A DNA stretch of 64,000 bases, taken from NCBI GenBank assembly GCA_035718275.1, contig DASTHI010000031.1, positions 248,001-312,000 of the forward strand, written 5' to 3'. The stretch is from Pseudolabrys sp035718275 (GTDB taxonomy: Bacteria > Pseudomonadota > Alphaproteobacteria > Rhizobiales > Xanthobacteraceae). The translations under genes were made by a program, and so were the position numbers. Under the pieces are notes generated by a model. It was not told the origin of the DNA and made no database searches. It saw nothing but the letters and a program-made list of their open reading frames with translations. Below, piece after piece: positions 43,398 to 52,040 of the stretch; the first letter of the stretch is position 1; each line of letters opens with the position of its first letter.

Positions 43398-44258
43398 TTA
43401 CTCCGCCGCCACGCGGAACTTGCGCACCTGCTGCGCGAAGACCTCGGGCCCCTTCATCAAGACGTTCTCCTTCATCCATCCAAGAAAGGGTTCGCGCTCA
43501 CGGGAGATCGCGTCCCATTCCTTGTAGAAACTGTTCGTGCGCGGATAGTAGCCCTGCGCATAGGAAGGGAATGCTCCGCCAGGTACCTCGACGACATGGT
43601 CAACGGTCCAATGCGGCAGCACGATCGCGTTGAGGCTGCGCTCGGGAAGCTCGTCGACGATCTCTTCGACGGTGACGACCGAGCGCTTCGAGGCGAGCAC
43701 CGCCTCCTTCTGTACGCCAAGCACACCTTCGATCATAACGTTGCCGGCCCGGTCGGCGCGCTGTGCATGGATCACCGCGACATCAGGACGAAGGGCTGGC
43801 ACGGCCGCGAGCTCCTCGCCAGTGAAGGGGCAGATCACGCGTTTGATCCTCGAATTCACTCTGGGCAGATCACCACCGATATAACCGCGAAAAATCGCAC
43901 AAGGCAGTCCGGCCGCTCCGGCTTCATATGCATTGGCCAGGGCAGCGTGGGAATGTTCTTCGAGCTCGAGCTTATGCGGCCAGCCGTTCTCGACCGCATC
44001 GCGCAGCCGGTGCAGCGAACCTACGCCAGGATTCCCGCCCCATGAAAACACGAGTTTGCTGACACAACCCATCCCGATGAGTTGATCGTAGATCAGGTCC
44101 GGCGTCATCCGGATCAGCGTCAGTTTCTTCCTCGCCTGGCGAATGATCTCGTGCCCCGCGGCATGCGGGATGAGATGCGTAAATCCCTCCATAGCGACGG
44201 TATCGCCGTCGTGAACGGCGGATTGGACCGCTTCCGCGAGGGAAGTGATGCGCGCCAT
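43398..44258 (-). CDS. pcaI: 3-oxoadipate CoA-transferase alpha subunit
   Basis: First subunit of the CoA-transferase, GctA/CatI type, 286 residues from the ATG at 44258. Diagnostic stretches are AVQSAVHDGDTVAMEGFTHL and FSWGGNPGVGSLHRLRDAVE, plus RADRAGNVMIEGVLGVQKEA. Because neighbours are pcaF, pcaH and pcaG, 3-oxoadipate is the likely substrate, though glutaconate-type acids are possible for the fold. First gene of the pcaIJFHG run; two palindromes lie just upstream. Confidence 0.87.
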   Translation of the reverse strand: MARITSLAEAVQSAVHDGDTVAMEGFTHLIPHAAGHEIIRQARKKLTLIRMTPDLIYDQLIGMGCVSKLVFSWGGNPGVGSLHRLRDAVENGWPHKLELEEHSHAALANAYEAGAAGLPCAIFRGYIGGDLPRVNSRIKRVICPFTGEELAAVPALRPDVAVIHAQRADRAGNVMIEGVLGVQKEAVLASKRSVVTVEEIVDELPERSLNAIVLPHWTVDHVVEVPGGAFPSYAQGYYPRTNSFYKEWDAISREREPFLGWMKENVLMKGPEVFAQQVRKFRVAAE

Positions 44259-44595
44259 GCGATTTCTATCCCGGTTTGCAAGGCCGTATTTACGGCTGAC
44301 CCTCGGCAGGGTCAAATGCAGCCACGACGTTGTGCGGCAGGTTCTTCTGGTGCCGCAACCAGAGAGCATGCTCGTTCACTGCCGGCATCCCCGTCCCAAT
44401 CTACGTGCTGGAGCTAAGACGCAGCCTGATCAAAAGGCGAATGGGACGTCTCGAGCACCATTCCAGCCGGCAAGGCCTTCCCTCCACCGTCCGAAGGCGG
44501 TGCCGTTGGTCGAACCGACCTCGCTTGCACAAACGCAGCTTCGGCGACAACATCAGGCCCATTAAGGCGCCCGAGACATAGAGGAAGAGCAGGCA
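44259..44595. other. 337-base divergent intergenic region, no gene
   Basis: Separates the pca operon (minus) from the aryl-CoA operon (plus). I find no credible gene; short open frames on both strands lack start signals and family resemblance. It should hold two divergent promoters and operators. Two palindromes cluster near the pcaI side, while GAGGAAGAGCAGG near 44581 is the ribosome site of the crotonase gene. Confidence 0.6.
44283..44313. promoter_or_regulatory. Tandem palindromes upstream of pcaI
   Basis: GCCGTA-TT-TACGGC (44283-44296) and GACCCT-CGGC-AGGGTC (44298-44313) sit back to back, 25 to 55 bases before the pcaI start. Both have perfect 6-base arms. They could be operators or a leader hairpin pair. 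They do not match the PcaQ site pattern I know, and no pcaQ or pcaR gene is adjacent. Confidence 0.5.
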
Positions 44596-45405
44596 GTGAG
44601 TCCGCAAGTATCATCAGTTCCTGGGCGCGCCCCATTGCCGGCTTCGCTCGCGGTCGAGCAGCGTGGCGCAGTGACCATTCTGCGGCTTGCCCGTCCACAG
44701 AAACACAACGCCCTCGATGATGATACAATCGTCGGCATCGAGAGTTTCTTCACGTCGTTGCCGCCGGGCACCGCCGCCGTTGTGATTGCAAGCGAGGGCG
44801 AAAACTTTTCCTCGGGGCTCGACCTCTCCGAACTGGAGGACCGCGATATCACACAGGGTATCGCGCATTCCGGACTTTGGCACAGCGCGTTCGACAAAAT
44901 TCAGTTTGGTAGCGTTCCGGTCGTCGCTGTGCTGCGAGGTGCAGTCGTCGGCGGCGGCCTGGAGCTTGCCGCAGCGGCCCACGTGCGCGTTGCTGAGCGC
45001 TCGGCCTACTATGCGTTACCGGAAGGTAGTCGCGGCATTTACGTCGGAGGAGGCGGTTCTGTCCGCCTGCCACGGCTGATCGGCGTCGCGCGCATGATGG
45101 ACATGATGTTGACGGGACGAACCTATTCGGCCGAAGAAGGCCAGAGCATCGGCCTAACGACATACCTGGTCGAACCTGGCGAGGGCTTGGCCAAAGCGCT
45201 TGAACTGGCACAACGCATGGCCGCAAATGCACCGCTCACTAATTTTGCCGTGATTCAGGCGCTGCCGCGCATTGCAGAAATGGATCCGCGAAGCGGATAT
45301 ACGGTTGAGGCACTCATGTCGGCGATCGCGCAGGCCGATTCCGGTGCGAAGGCCAGGTTGAAAGATTTTCTGGAGAAGCGTGCGCCCAAAGTGACGCGCA
45401 GCTAG
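44596..45405 (+). CDS. Crotonase/enoyl-CoA hydratase family protein
   Basis: CoA-ester hydratase or lyase, 269 residues. The oxyanion-hole segments are ENFSSGLDLSELE and RGAVVGGGLELAAAAHVRVA, and a Glu in YALPEGSRGIYVGGGGSVRL sits where hydratases keep a catalytic acid. The following genes encode a feruloyl-CoA-type ligase, an SDR and a thioesterase, so it probably hydrates an aryl-enoyl-CoA. A hydratase-lyase (ECH) that releases an aldehyde is also possible, but no aldehyde dehydrogenase is nearby. Start GTG with AGGAAGAG upstream. First gene of the operon. Confidence 0.85.
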   Translation: MSPQVSSVPGRAPLPASLAVEQRGAVTILRLARPQKHNALDDDTIVGIESFFTSLPPGTAAVVIASEGENFSSGLDLSELEDRDITQGIAHSGLWHSAFDKIQFGSVPVVAVLRGAVVGGGLELAAAAHVRVAERSAYYALPEGSRGIYVGGGGSVRLPRLIGVARMMDMMLTGRTYSAEEGQSIGLTTYLVEPGEGLAKALELAQRMAANAPLTNFAVIQALPRIAEMDPRSGYTVEALMSAIAQADSGAKARLKDFLEKRAPKVTRS

Positions 45406-45423
45406 TTCGAGGCGACGAACCGG

Positions 45424-47307
45424 ATGCACACCGCGATGCGAGATGTCACTGCCACCGCGGCAGCGCCATTGCGGCCAGTGCGGCTGGGCAAACCCGAGGT
45501 CGTGCTCGAACGCCGTCCAGACGGCGTTATCCATATCCGCGCAGCGCAACCGCTGGGAAGCTACCATCGCAAGCTCAGTGATGCGCTGGAGCACTGGGCC
45601 AAAACGGCCCCGCAGCGCGTGTATCTCGCGCAACGGGACATGCAGGGCGGCTGGCGCAAGCTGACCTATGCGGAAGTGCTCTCGCATGTACGGCGACTGG
45701 GTGCCGCGCTGCTGCGGCGCGGCCTGTCGGCCGAGAAGCCGATTGTTGTGCTGTCCGGCAATGACATCGAGCACGCACTGCTCGGCCTAGCGGCCATATA
45801 CGTCGGCATTCCGTACGCCCCGATCTCGCCGGCCTATTCGCTGATGTCGGCCGATTTTGGAAAATTACGCGCAATTGTCGAACTGCTCACGCCCGGCCTT
45901 GTCTTTATCGGCGATGGAGGTCCTTTCGCCCGAGCACTTCAGGCGACGGTGCCCGATAGTGTCGAGTTGGTCGTGACGCGCAACCCGCCGGCGGACAGGA
46001 AAACGACGGCGTTCACGGAGCTTCTTGGTGCTGAAGACGACGCCGGGGTCGCCGCGGCGCATGCCGCCGTGCAACCTGATTCGATCGCCAAGTTTCTGTT
46101 CACGTCCGGATCCACCGGCAATCCCAAAGCCGTCGTCAACACACATCGAATGCTGTGCTCGAATCAGGCGATGCTAGCATCGGGTTTTGCTTTCGTACTC
46201 GACGAGCCACCCGTCGTAGTCGATTGGCTTCCCTGGAGTCACACCTTCGGCAGCAACCACAACTTCAATATGGTGCTGACCTATGGCGGCTCTCTATACA
46301 TCGATGATGGCAACCCGATGCCGCCAGGCGTCCCGAAGACGGTGCGCAATCTGCGCGAGATTGCGCCCACCATCTATTTCAACGTTCCGAAAGGCTATGA
46401 AGCGCTGATTCCCCACTTCCGGGCCGACGAAACACTGCGCCACAATTTTTTCAGCCGTCTGAAGGTGCTCTTTTATGCCGGTGCCGGATTGAATCAGACA
46501 ACGTGGGATGAACTCACCCGGCTCGCCGTGGAAACCACCGGCGAACGCATCATTTTCCTTTCCTCGCTCGGCTCGACCGAGACATCGCCGCTGGCACTTG
46601 CCTGCTCGTGGGATTTCGATCGGCCTGGCAATATCGGGGTGCCGACGCCCGGCGTCGAGCTCAAGCTCGTCCCCAATGAGGGAAAGCTGGAAGCGCGGCT
46701 GCGTGGCCCGCATATCACGCCAGGCTATTGGCGGCAGCCTGACCTGACCCGTGAAGCCTTCGACGAAGAGGGATTCTACAAGATCGGTGACGCGCTTAAA
46801 TTCGTGGACCCGGATGACCCCGGAAAGGGCCTGCTGTTCGATGGCAGGATTGCTGAGGATTTCAAGCTTTCCACCGGCACATGGGTCAGCGTGGGTCCGC
46901 TGCGCGCACGGTTTATCAACCATTTTGCCCCTTTCGTCCGTGACGTTGTGTTCGCCGGTGCCGATCGAGACGAGATCGCAGCTTTGATCTTTCCGGACAT
47001 TGAATCCTGTCGTTTGCTCGCCGGCGTTACTCCCGATACGCCGGCCGCCGAGATCATCAGTGCGGATCGGGTGCGTGAGAAGTTTTCCTCGCTTCTTGGC
47101 GCATTGGCAGCAGCCAGTCAGGGCTCTTCGACACGCGTCAAGCGCGCAATTCTGCTCGCCGAGCCGCCGTCGATGGACAAGGGCGAAATGACCGACAAGG
47201 GTTCGATCAACCAGCGTGCCGTGTTGAAAAACCGTTCTGCCGTTGTGGACGAGCTCTATGCAACGACCCTATCGCCGCGGATCATAACTGCTAAGGATGG
47301 GCGCTGA
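45424..47307 (+). CDS. Feruloyl-CoA synthetase-type acyl-CoA ligase
   Basis: AMP-forming ligase, 627 residues, of the feruloyl-CoA synthetase subfamily. The ATP loop is LFTSGSTGNPKAVV from residue 225, the family block WSHTFGSNHNFNMVL follows, and the catalytic Lys592 is in MTDKGSINQRAVL, a C-terminal signature of this subfamily. The substrate is probably ferulate, coumarate or another aryl acid; none can be fixed from sequence. It lies 18 bases after the crotonase gene and overlaps the SDR gene by one base. Confidence 0.87.
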   Translation: MHTAMRDVTATAAAPLRPVRLGKPEVVLERRPDGVIHIRAAQPLGSYHRKLSDALEHWAKTAPQRVYLAQRDMQGGWRKLTYAEVLSHVRRLGAALLRRGLSAEKPIVVLSGNDIEHALLGLAAIYVGIPYAPISPAYSLMSADFGKLRAIVELLTPGLVFIGDGGPFARALQATVPDSVELVVTRNPPADRKTTAFTELLGAEDDAGVAAAHAAVQPDSIAKFLFTSGSTGNPKAVVNTHRMLCSNQAMLASGFAFVLDEPPVVVDWLPWSHTFGSNHNFNMVLTYGGSLYIDDGNPMPPGVPKTVRNLREIAPTIYFNVPKGYEALIPHFRADETLRHNFFSRLKVLFYAGAGLNQTTWDELTRLAVETTGERIIFLSSLGSTETSPLALACSWDFDRPGNIGVPTPGVELKLVPNEGKLEARLRGPHITPGYWRQPDLTREAFDEEGFYKIGDALKFVDPDDPGKGLLFDGRIAEDFKLSTGTWVSVGPLRARFINHFAPFVRDVVFAGADRDEIAALIFPDIESCRLLAGVTPDTPAAEIISADRVREKFSSLLGALAAASQGSSTRVKRAILLAEPPSMDKGEMTDKGSINQRAVLKNRSAVVDELYATTLSPRIITAKDGR

Positions 47308-48068
47308 TGGAAACGAAGGGACAGGCTGCCATTGTGACCGGCGGGGCATCCGGTCTGGGCGCTGCCACGGCCCGTGCGCTGGCCGCAGCAGGCGCCAAGG
47401 TCGCCGTTCTCGATGTCAATCAGAAAGCTGCTGCAGAAATCGCGGGCGACATCAAGGGAATCGCCGTGGCCTGCGATGTGGCCGACAGCGCGGCCGCAGA
47501 AGCAGCGGTGAAAAGAGCGGCGGCAGAGAATGGCATTGCGCGAATACTCGTGAACTGCGCCGGGATCGGTCCAGCCAAGCGGATCGTGAGCCGCGAGGGA
47601 CCGATGCCGCTCGACGACTATGAACGGGTCATTCGCATCAATCTGATCGGCACCTTCAACATGATGCGTCTTGTCGCTGCCGCTATGCAGGGCGCGGAGG
47701 CGTTGCCCGGCGGCGAGCGCGGCGTCATCATCTCGACGGCGTCGGTCGCGGCTTTCGAAGGACAAGTCGGGCAGGCGGCCTATTCATCATCGAAAGGCGG
47801 CGTCGCGGCGTTGACATTGCCGGCCGCGCGCGAGTTCGCGCAATTCGGGATCCGTGTGCTGGCCATCGCACCCGGAATCTTCAGCACTCCGATGCTGCGC
47901 GCTCTTCCCCAGGAAGCGCAGGACTCCTTGGGCGCCGCCGTGCCCTTTCCCAAGCGGCTCGGTGAACCGCGCGAATTCGCTGCGCTCGTGCTTCACTGCA
48001 TTCACAATGCCTATCTCAACGGCGAGGTGATCCGTCTCGACGGCGCGCTGCGTATGGCGCCACGCTGA
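47307..48068 (+). CDS. SDR oxidoreductase, 3-hydroxyacyl-CoA dehydrogenase type
   Basis: 253-residue short-chain dehydrogenase resembling type II 3-hydroxyacyl-CoA dehydrogenases. NAD loop VTGGASGLGAATARALAA followed by an acidic VLDVNQ, which favours NAD. The catalytic pair is in GQAAYSSSKGGVAALTLP. Downstream of the ligase (stop and start share a base) and close to the crotonase, it could carry out the third step of an aryl beta-oxidation. Substrate is inferred from neighbours only. Confidence 0.88.
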   Translation: METKGQAAIVTGGASGLGAATARALAAAGAKVAVLDVNQKAAAEIAGDIKGIAVACDVADSAAAEAAVKRAAAENGIARILVNCAGIGPAKRIVSREGPMPLDDYERVIRINLIGTFNMMRLVAAAMQGAEALPGGERGVIISTASVAAFEGQVGQAAYSSSKGGVAALTLPAAREFAQFGIRVLAIAPGIFSTPMLRALPQEAQDSLGAAVPFPKRLGEPREFAALVLHCIHNAYLNGEVIRLDGALRMAPR

Positions 48069-48075
48069 GACGAGT

Positions 48076-48687
48076 ATGCGTGATTCGGATCGCGTCATTG
48101 GACTATATCAACGTCACAGCCTTGCCTGGGACACCGACCGACACAACTCCCGCTTCGTCGAAAAAGGATGGCTCGATCAATTCATTTCACTCCTGCCCGG
48201 CTACGGCCGCGTCCTCGACATCGGATGCGGCGGCTCGGAGCCGATAGCTGCCTATCTCGCCAGGCACGGCCTCGCCGTTACCGGGATCGACACGTCACCC
48301 ACGATGATTTCCCTTTGCCATCAACGGCAGCCCGAGCAGGAATGGATCGTACAAGACATGCGTACGCTCGCGCTCTGCCGGCTTTTCGACGGCATTGTTG
48401 CGTGGGACAGCTTCTTCCATCTGCGCCACGAGGAGCAACGGCGGATGTTTCCCATATTCCAGGCACACGCGCTCCCGGGAGCACCTTTAATGTTCTCTAC
48501 TGGTCACAGCCATGGCGAGGCCATCGGGAGTTATCAGGGCGAACCGCTCTATCACGCCAGTCTCGATGCTACAGAATATCGGTCATTGCTGGGTGAGAGC
48601 GGCTTTTCCGTTCTCGCTCACGTGAAGGAGGATGCGGCGTGCGGCGGCCGTACGGTTTGGCTGGCTCAGCGGCGCAGAGACGGCTAA
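48076..48687 (+). CDS. Class I SAM-dependent methyltransferase
   Basis: 203 residues with a clear SAM loop, GRVLDIGCGGSEPIAAYLA (~residues 44-62), then VTGIDTSPTMISLC and the strand FDGIVAWDSFFHLRHEEQ. It is a complete small methyltransferase whose acceptor is unknown. It sits inside the aryl-CoA operon, 7 bases after the SDR, yet has no obvious step in a degradation route. It might modify an intermediate, detoxify, or be a passenger. Confidence 0.82.
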   Translation: MRDSDRVIGLYQRHSLAWDTDRHNSRFVEKGWLDQFISLLPGYGRVLDIGCGGSEPIAAYLARHGLAVTGIDTSPTMISLCHQRQPEQEWIVQDMRTLALCRLFDGIVAWDSFFHLRHEEQRRMFPIFQAHALPGAPLMFSTGHSHGEAIGSYQGEPLYHASLDATEYRSLLGESGFSVLAHVKEDAACGGRTVWLAQRRRDG

Positions 48688-48731
48688 GACCAACATCAAT
48701 TAACTCCTACTCCTGCTTTAGCCAACGACGC

Positions 48732-49142
48732 ATGACGCTTACTTTTAACCGTACTGTGCGGATCGAATGGGGTGATTGCGACCCGGCCGGAATCATTTTT
48801 TACCCGCGCTATTTCGAAATCTTCGACGCATCGACTGCGTTGGTTTTCGAAAAAGCGCTCGGAATGACGAAATTACAGATGCTCAAGAATCTGGAGTTCT
48901 CCGGATTCCCGCTTGTGCGCACACATGCCCGTTTCCTCCGACCCACCCGATTTGGCGATGACGTCGTGGTGGAAAGCACGATCAGCTTCGGTCGCTCCAG
49001 CTTTAAGGTCGAGCACCGGCTGAGCCTCAATGGCACGACCTGCGTCGAGTGCTCGGAAACGCGCGTATGGGTGCTTCGGGATGCAAATGGCAGGTTCAGG
49101 TCACATCCTGTTCCGCAGGCCGTATTGGCTAAATTCGGTTAA
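48732..49142 (+). CDS. Hotdog-fold acyl-CoA thioesterase (4-hydroxybenzoyl-CoA thioesterase type)
   Basis: 136 residues from the ATG at 48732. The active-site block is RIEWGDCDPAGIIFYPRYFE, with Asp17 as the catalytic residue in the position used by the Pseudomonas 4-hydroxybenzoyl-CoA thioesterase. The rest is the plain hotdog fold. As last gene of the operon it could free a hydroxybenzoate from its CoA ester, supplying the pca route after hydroxylation or demethylation. The longer upstream frame overlaps the methyltransferase gene and is not used. Confidence 0.9.
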   Translation: MTLTFNRTVRIEWGDCDPAGIIFYPRYFEIFDASTALVFEKALGMTKLQMLKNLEFSGFPLVRTHARFLRPTRFGDDVVVESTISFGRSSFKVEHRLSLNGTTCVECSETRVWVLRDANGRFRSHPVPQAVLAKFG

Positions 49143-49171
49143 TAGCGAGGCGCCAGCACGCATGCGGAATC

Positions 49172-49663
49172 CTATGCCATTTCCGCCGCAATTCTCCTCA
49201 GTATCTCGATGAATCGCCTGCGATCTCGTAGGCCGATGACGCGATCCAGCTTGCGCTCATGCTGTCGGGCACGACGCGTGAGCATCGCGAGAGTTTTTTT
49301 CCCGGCGGGCGTCAGATAAAGACTGTACGCGCGCCGGTCGTTCTCCAGTCTCCTTCGCGCAACGAGCCCTCGGCGCACGAGATCCTCGACAACTGGAGTA
49401 AGGCTAGATTTGTCCCTGCCGTTCGCAAGCGACAACTCGGTTTGGCTGATGCCAGGATTGCGCGCGATCAATGTCAGGGTGGCAAACCGCCCCGGCCGCT
49501 CCCCCACTTCCTTTGAATGCCGCGAGAAGGCTTGGAACGCAGTTTCCTGCGCTATCCGCAGGTTGAACCCGATCCAGGTTGCGAGTGGACCAAAGTCAAT
49601 GGAGACATCAGCTCCGCCACCTCTCTGGCGCCGACGCGCGTTCACATCGTTGGTCCCGTGCAC
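49172..49663 (-). CDS. MarR-family regulator of the aryl-acid genes
   Basis: ~163 residues. The winged-helix core is ISQTELSLANGRDKSSLTPV followed by GLVARRRLENDRRAYSLYL. The N-terminal helix IGFNLRIAQETAFQAFSRHS and the overall pattern resemble MarR regulators of aromatic acid pathways that respond to CoA thioesters, such as those for ferulate and coumarate. It sits between the ligase operon and the oxidoreductase operon, so it may control both. The start is uncertain: GTG at 49663, or GTG at 49645. Confidence 0.87.
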   Translation of the reverse strand: MHGTNDVNARRRQRGGGADVSIDFGPLATWIGFNLRIAQETAFQAFSRHSKEVGERPGRFATLTLIARNPGISQTELSLANGRDKSSLTPVVEDLVRRGLVARRRLENDRRAYSLYLTPAGKKTLAMLTRRARQHERKLDRVIGLRDRRRFIEILRRIAAEMA

Positions 49664-49774
49664 CTCGATACCCCTTTTTGCAAGCGGCCAGTCTGTCGAC
49701 TGCGTTCAACGCCTTTACAAGACCGACCTGTCCGTCTGAATATCGTAAATGACAGCATACCCGACGAAAACCGT

Positions 49775-49792
49775 TTCGACGGACGTGTCGAA
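49775..49792. promoter_or_regulatory. Candidate MarR operator upstream of the oxidoreductase operon
   Basis: TTCGAC-6-GTCGAA, an 18-base inverted repeat, lies between the MarR gene and iorA. A second, smaller one (CGAAA-4-TTTCG, 49765-49778) overlaps it. Size and place suit a MarR dimer site controlling the divergent genes. No binding evidence. Confidence 0.4.
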
Positions 49793-49901
49793 GTTACCGT
49801 AGTACTGGCCAGCGGATGCCGACGCTCCGGAAAAACAGTGCCATAGGCGCGACAATCATGCTATTAGTTTGAACCCCAACCATTTGCCGCGGGGCTCAGA
49901 A

Positions 49902-52040
49902 ATGGAACGGTCTTTCAAAAGGGAAGTGCGGGCCCTCAGGCTTGGCGACGGCGAAATCTTCCGCGGCGAAGGCATCCTTGCAGTCACCAAGGCGCTGCTG
50001 CAGTCGGGCGTATCCTATGTGGGCGGCTACCAGGGCGCGCCAGTCTCGCACCTGCTCGATGTGCTTGTCGACGCCGAAGACATCATCACGGAACTCGGTG
50101 TCCATCTCGAAACCTGCTCGAACGAAGCCTCGGCGGCGGCCATGCTCGGCGCTTCCATAAACTACCCTCTGCGCGGAGCCGTGACCTGGAAGTCAATCGT
50201 GGGGACCAATGTCGCGGCCGATGCACTATCGAACCTTGCCTCTCCCGGCGTAATCGGGGGCGCCATGATCATTTTGGGCGAGGATTATGGTGAGGGCGCG
50301 AGCGTCATCCAGGAGCGCTCTTATGCTTACGCGCTCAAGTCTTCGATATGGCTGCTGGATCCGCGTCCGGACCTGCCCTCAATCGTGCACACGGTCGAGA
50401 AGGGATTCGAACTCTCGGAAGCGAGCCACGCGCCGGTGATGCTGGAATTGCGCATCCGCGCCTGTCACGCGACCGGCGAATTCGCGGCCAAGAACAATCG
50501 TAAGGGCATCGTGTCCGGCCTCGATAAGCTGCCCGGGCCGCCGCGTTTCGAGTATGCTCGGCTTTCGCATCCACCGGTCACCTTCTCCCAGGAACGCCTC
50601 AAGGTCGAGGAGCGGCTTCCTGCGGCACGCGCATTCATTCGCGAAAACAAGCTCAACGAGGTGATCGCCGGCGACCTGGACGAAATTGGCATTATTGTCA
50701 TGGGAGGGCTGACCAACAGCGTCCTGCGCGCACTGGAACGGCTAGGCCTCGCCGATGTATTCGGCGCTTCTCGCGTGCCTATCCTTGTGCTCAATGTGGT
50801 TTATCCGCTCGTCCCGGAGGAGTTGCGCGACTTCTGTGCGAATAAGCGAGCAGTGCTGGTCATCGAGGAGGGTTATCCCGACTACATCGAGCAAGCCGTG
50901 AATGTCGAACTGCGGCGCGCCGACATCAACACGCAGGTGCTCGGAAAGGGACCGCTTCCGAAAGCCGGCGAGTACACTTCAGATATTTTGCTCGAGGGCA
51001 TCGCAGCTTTTCTTCAGGATGCCAAGCCCAAGGACATCGACGCGGACACGATGGCCGAAAACGCGAGAGGCTTGATAGCCCATAAGGCGAAAGCGGGTGC
51101 AGCGCTCGGACCGCTTCCGCCACGCCCGCCCTCTTTCTGCACCGGCTGCCCCGAGCGACCGGTGTTTTCAGCAATCAAGCTGATGCAGCGAGACCTCGGT
51201 CCCACCCACATCAGCGCCGATATCGGTTGCCATTCGTTCGCAAGCTTCGCGCCTTTCTCGATTGGAAATTCAATCCTCGGCTATGGCATGTCGCTTGCCA
51301 GCGCCGCGGCCGTCACGCCCAACATGAAGAAAAGGCCAATTGCCATCATGGGCGATGGAGGCTTTTGGCACAACGGCTTGATCAGCGGCGTCGCCTCAAA
51401 CCTCTTCAATAAAGGCGACGGCATTCTGATCGTGATGCAGAACGGCTACGCCTCCGCAACCGGCCAACAATACATTCCGTCCAGTGCGGCAAGCAAAGAG
51501 GGCCCCGCTCCGGGCATGAGCATCGAACAGACCTTGCGCACCATGGGCGTCAAGTGGCTTCGCACAGTGCGCAGCTACAGCGTCAGCGTGATGCTGAACG
51601 CGCTCAAGGACGCGATGAAGACGGCGGAACGGGGCCTCAAGGTGATCATCGCCGATGGCGAATGCCAGCTTGCGCGCCAGCGTCGCGTGCGCGCGCAGGA
51701 TGCCGAAAGACTCAAGCACGGAGAGCGCGTGACTCGTGTGCGCTACGGCGTGGACGATGAAATCTGCACCGGCGACCATTCCTGCATCCGGCTGTCAGGT
51801 TGTCCATCCTTGACCATCAAGCCATCCCCCGATCCCCTGCGCGCAGATCCAGTAGCGACGGTCATCGAGTCATGCGTGGGTTGCGGGCTGTGCGGCGAGG
51901 TCGCGCATGCGGCCGTACTCTGCCCGTCTTTCTATCGAGCCGAGATCATCCGCAATCCGCGATGGCGCGATCGCATGGTCCACCACATCCGGCAGAGGGT
52001 GATCGGCTGGCTCGGCGGTTACGCCGGCGAGGCCGCATAA
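49902..52040 (+). CDS. iorA: Indolepyruvate ferredoxin oxidoreductase alpha subunit
   Basis: Thiamine-dependent 2-oxoacid oxidoreductase that turns aryl pyruvates (indole-, phenyl-, hydroxyphenylpyruvate) into aryl-acetyl-CoA. ~712 residues. The N-terminal pyrimidine-type domain is LLQSGVSYVGGYQGAPVSHL. The ThDP/Mg motif is MGDGGFWHNGLISG. The C-terminus holds Fe-S cysteines in CTGDHSCIRLSGCPSL and ESCVGCGLCG. ATG at 49902 preferred to a TTG at 49869. One base overlap with the beta gene. The oxygen-tolerant type is common in aerobic proteobacteria. Confidence 0.92.
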   Translation: MERSFKREVRALRLGDGEIFRGEGILAVTKALLQSGVSYVGGYQGAPVSHLLDVLVDAEDIITELGVHLETCSNEASAAAMLGASINYPLRGAVTWKSIVGTNVAADALSNLASPGVIGGAMIILGEDYGEGASVIQERSYAYALKSSIWLLDPRPDLPSIVHTVEKGFELSEASHAPVMLELRIRACHATGEFAAKNNRKGIVSGLDKLPGPPRFEYARLSHPPVTFSQERLKVEERLPAARAFIRENKLNEVIAGDLDEIGIIVMGGLTNSVLRALERLGLADVFGASRVPILVLNVVYPLVPEELRDFCANKRAVLVIEEGYPDYIEQAVNVELRRADINTQVLGKGPLPKAGEYTSDILLEGIAAFLQDAKPKDIDADTMAENARGLIAHKAKAGAALGPLPPRPPSFCTGCPERPVFSAIKLMQRDLGPTHISADIGCHSFASFAPFSIGNSILGYGMSLASAAAVTPNMKKRPIAIMGDGGFWHNGLISGVASNLFNKGDGILIVMQNGYASATGQQYIPSSAASKEGPAPGMSIEQTLRTMGVKWLRTVRSYSVSVMLNALKDAMKTAERGLKVIIADGECQLARQRRVRAQDAERLKHGERVTRVRYGVDDEICTGDHSCIRLSGCPSLTIKPSPDPLRADPVATVIESCVGCGLCGEVAHAAVLCPSFYRAEIIRNPRWRDRMVHHIRQRVIGWLGGYAGEAA

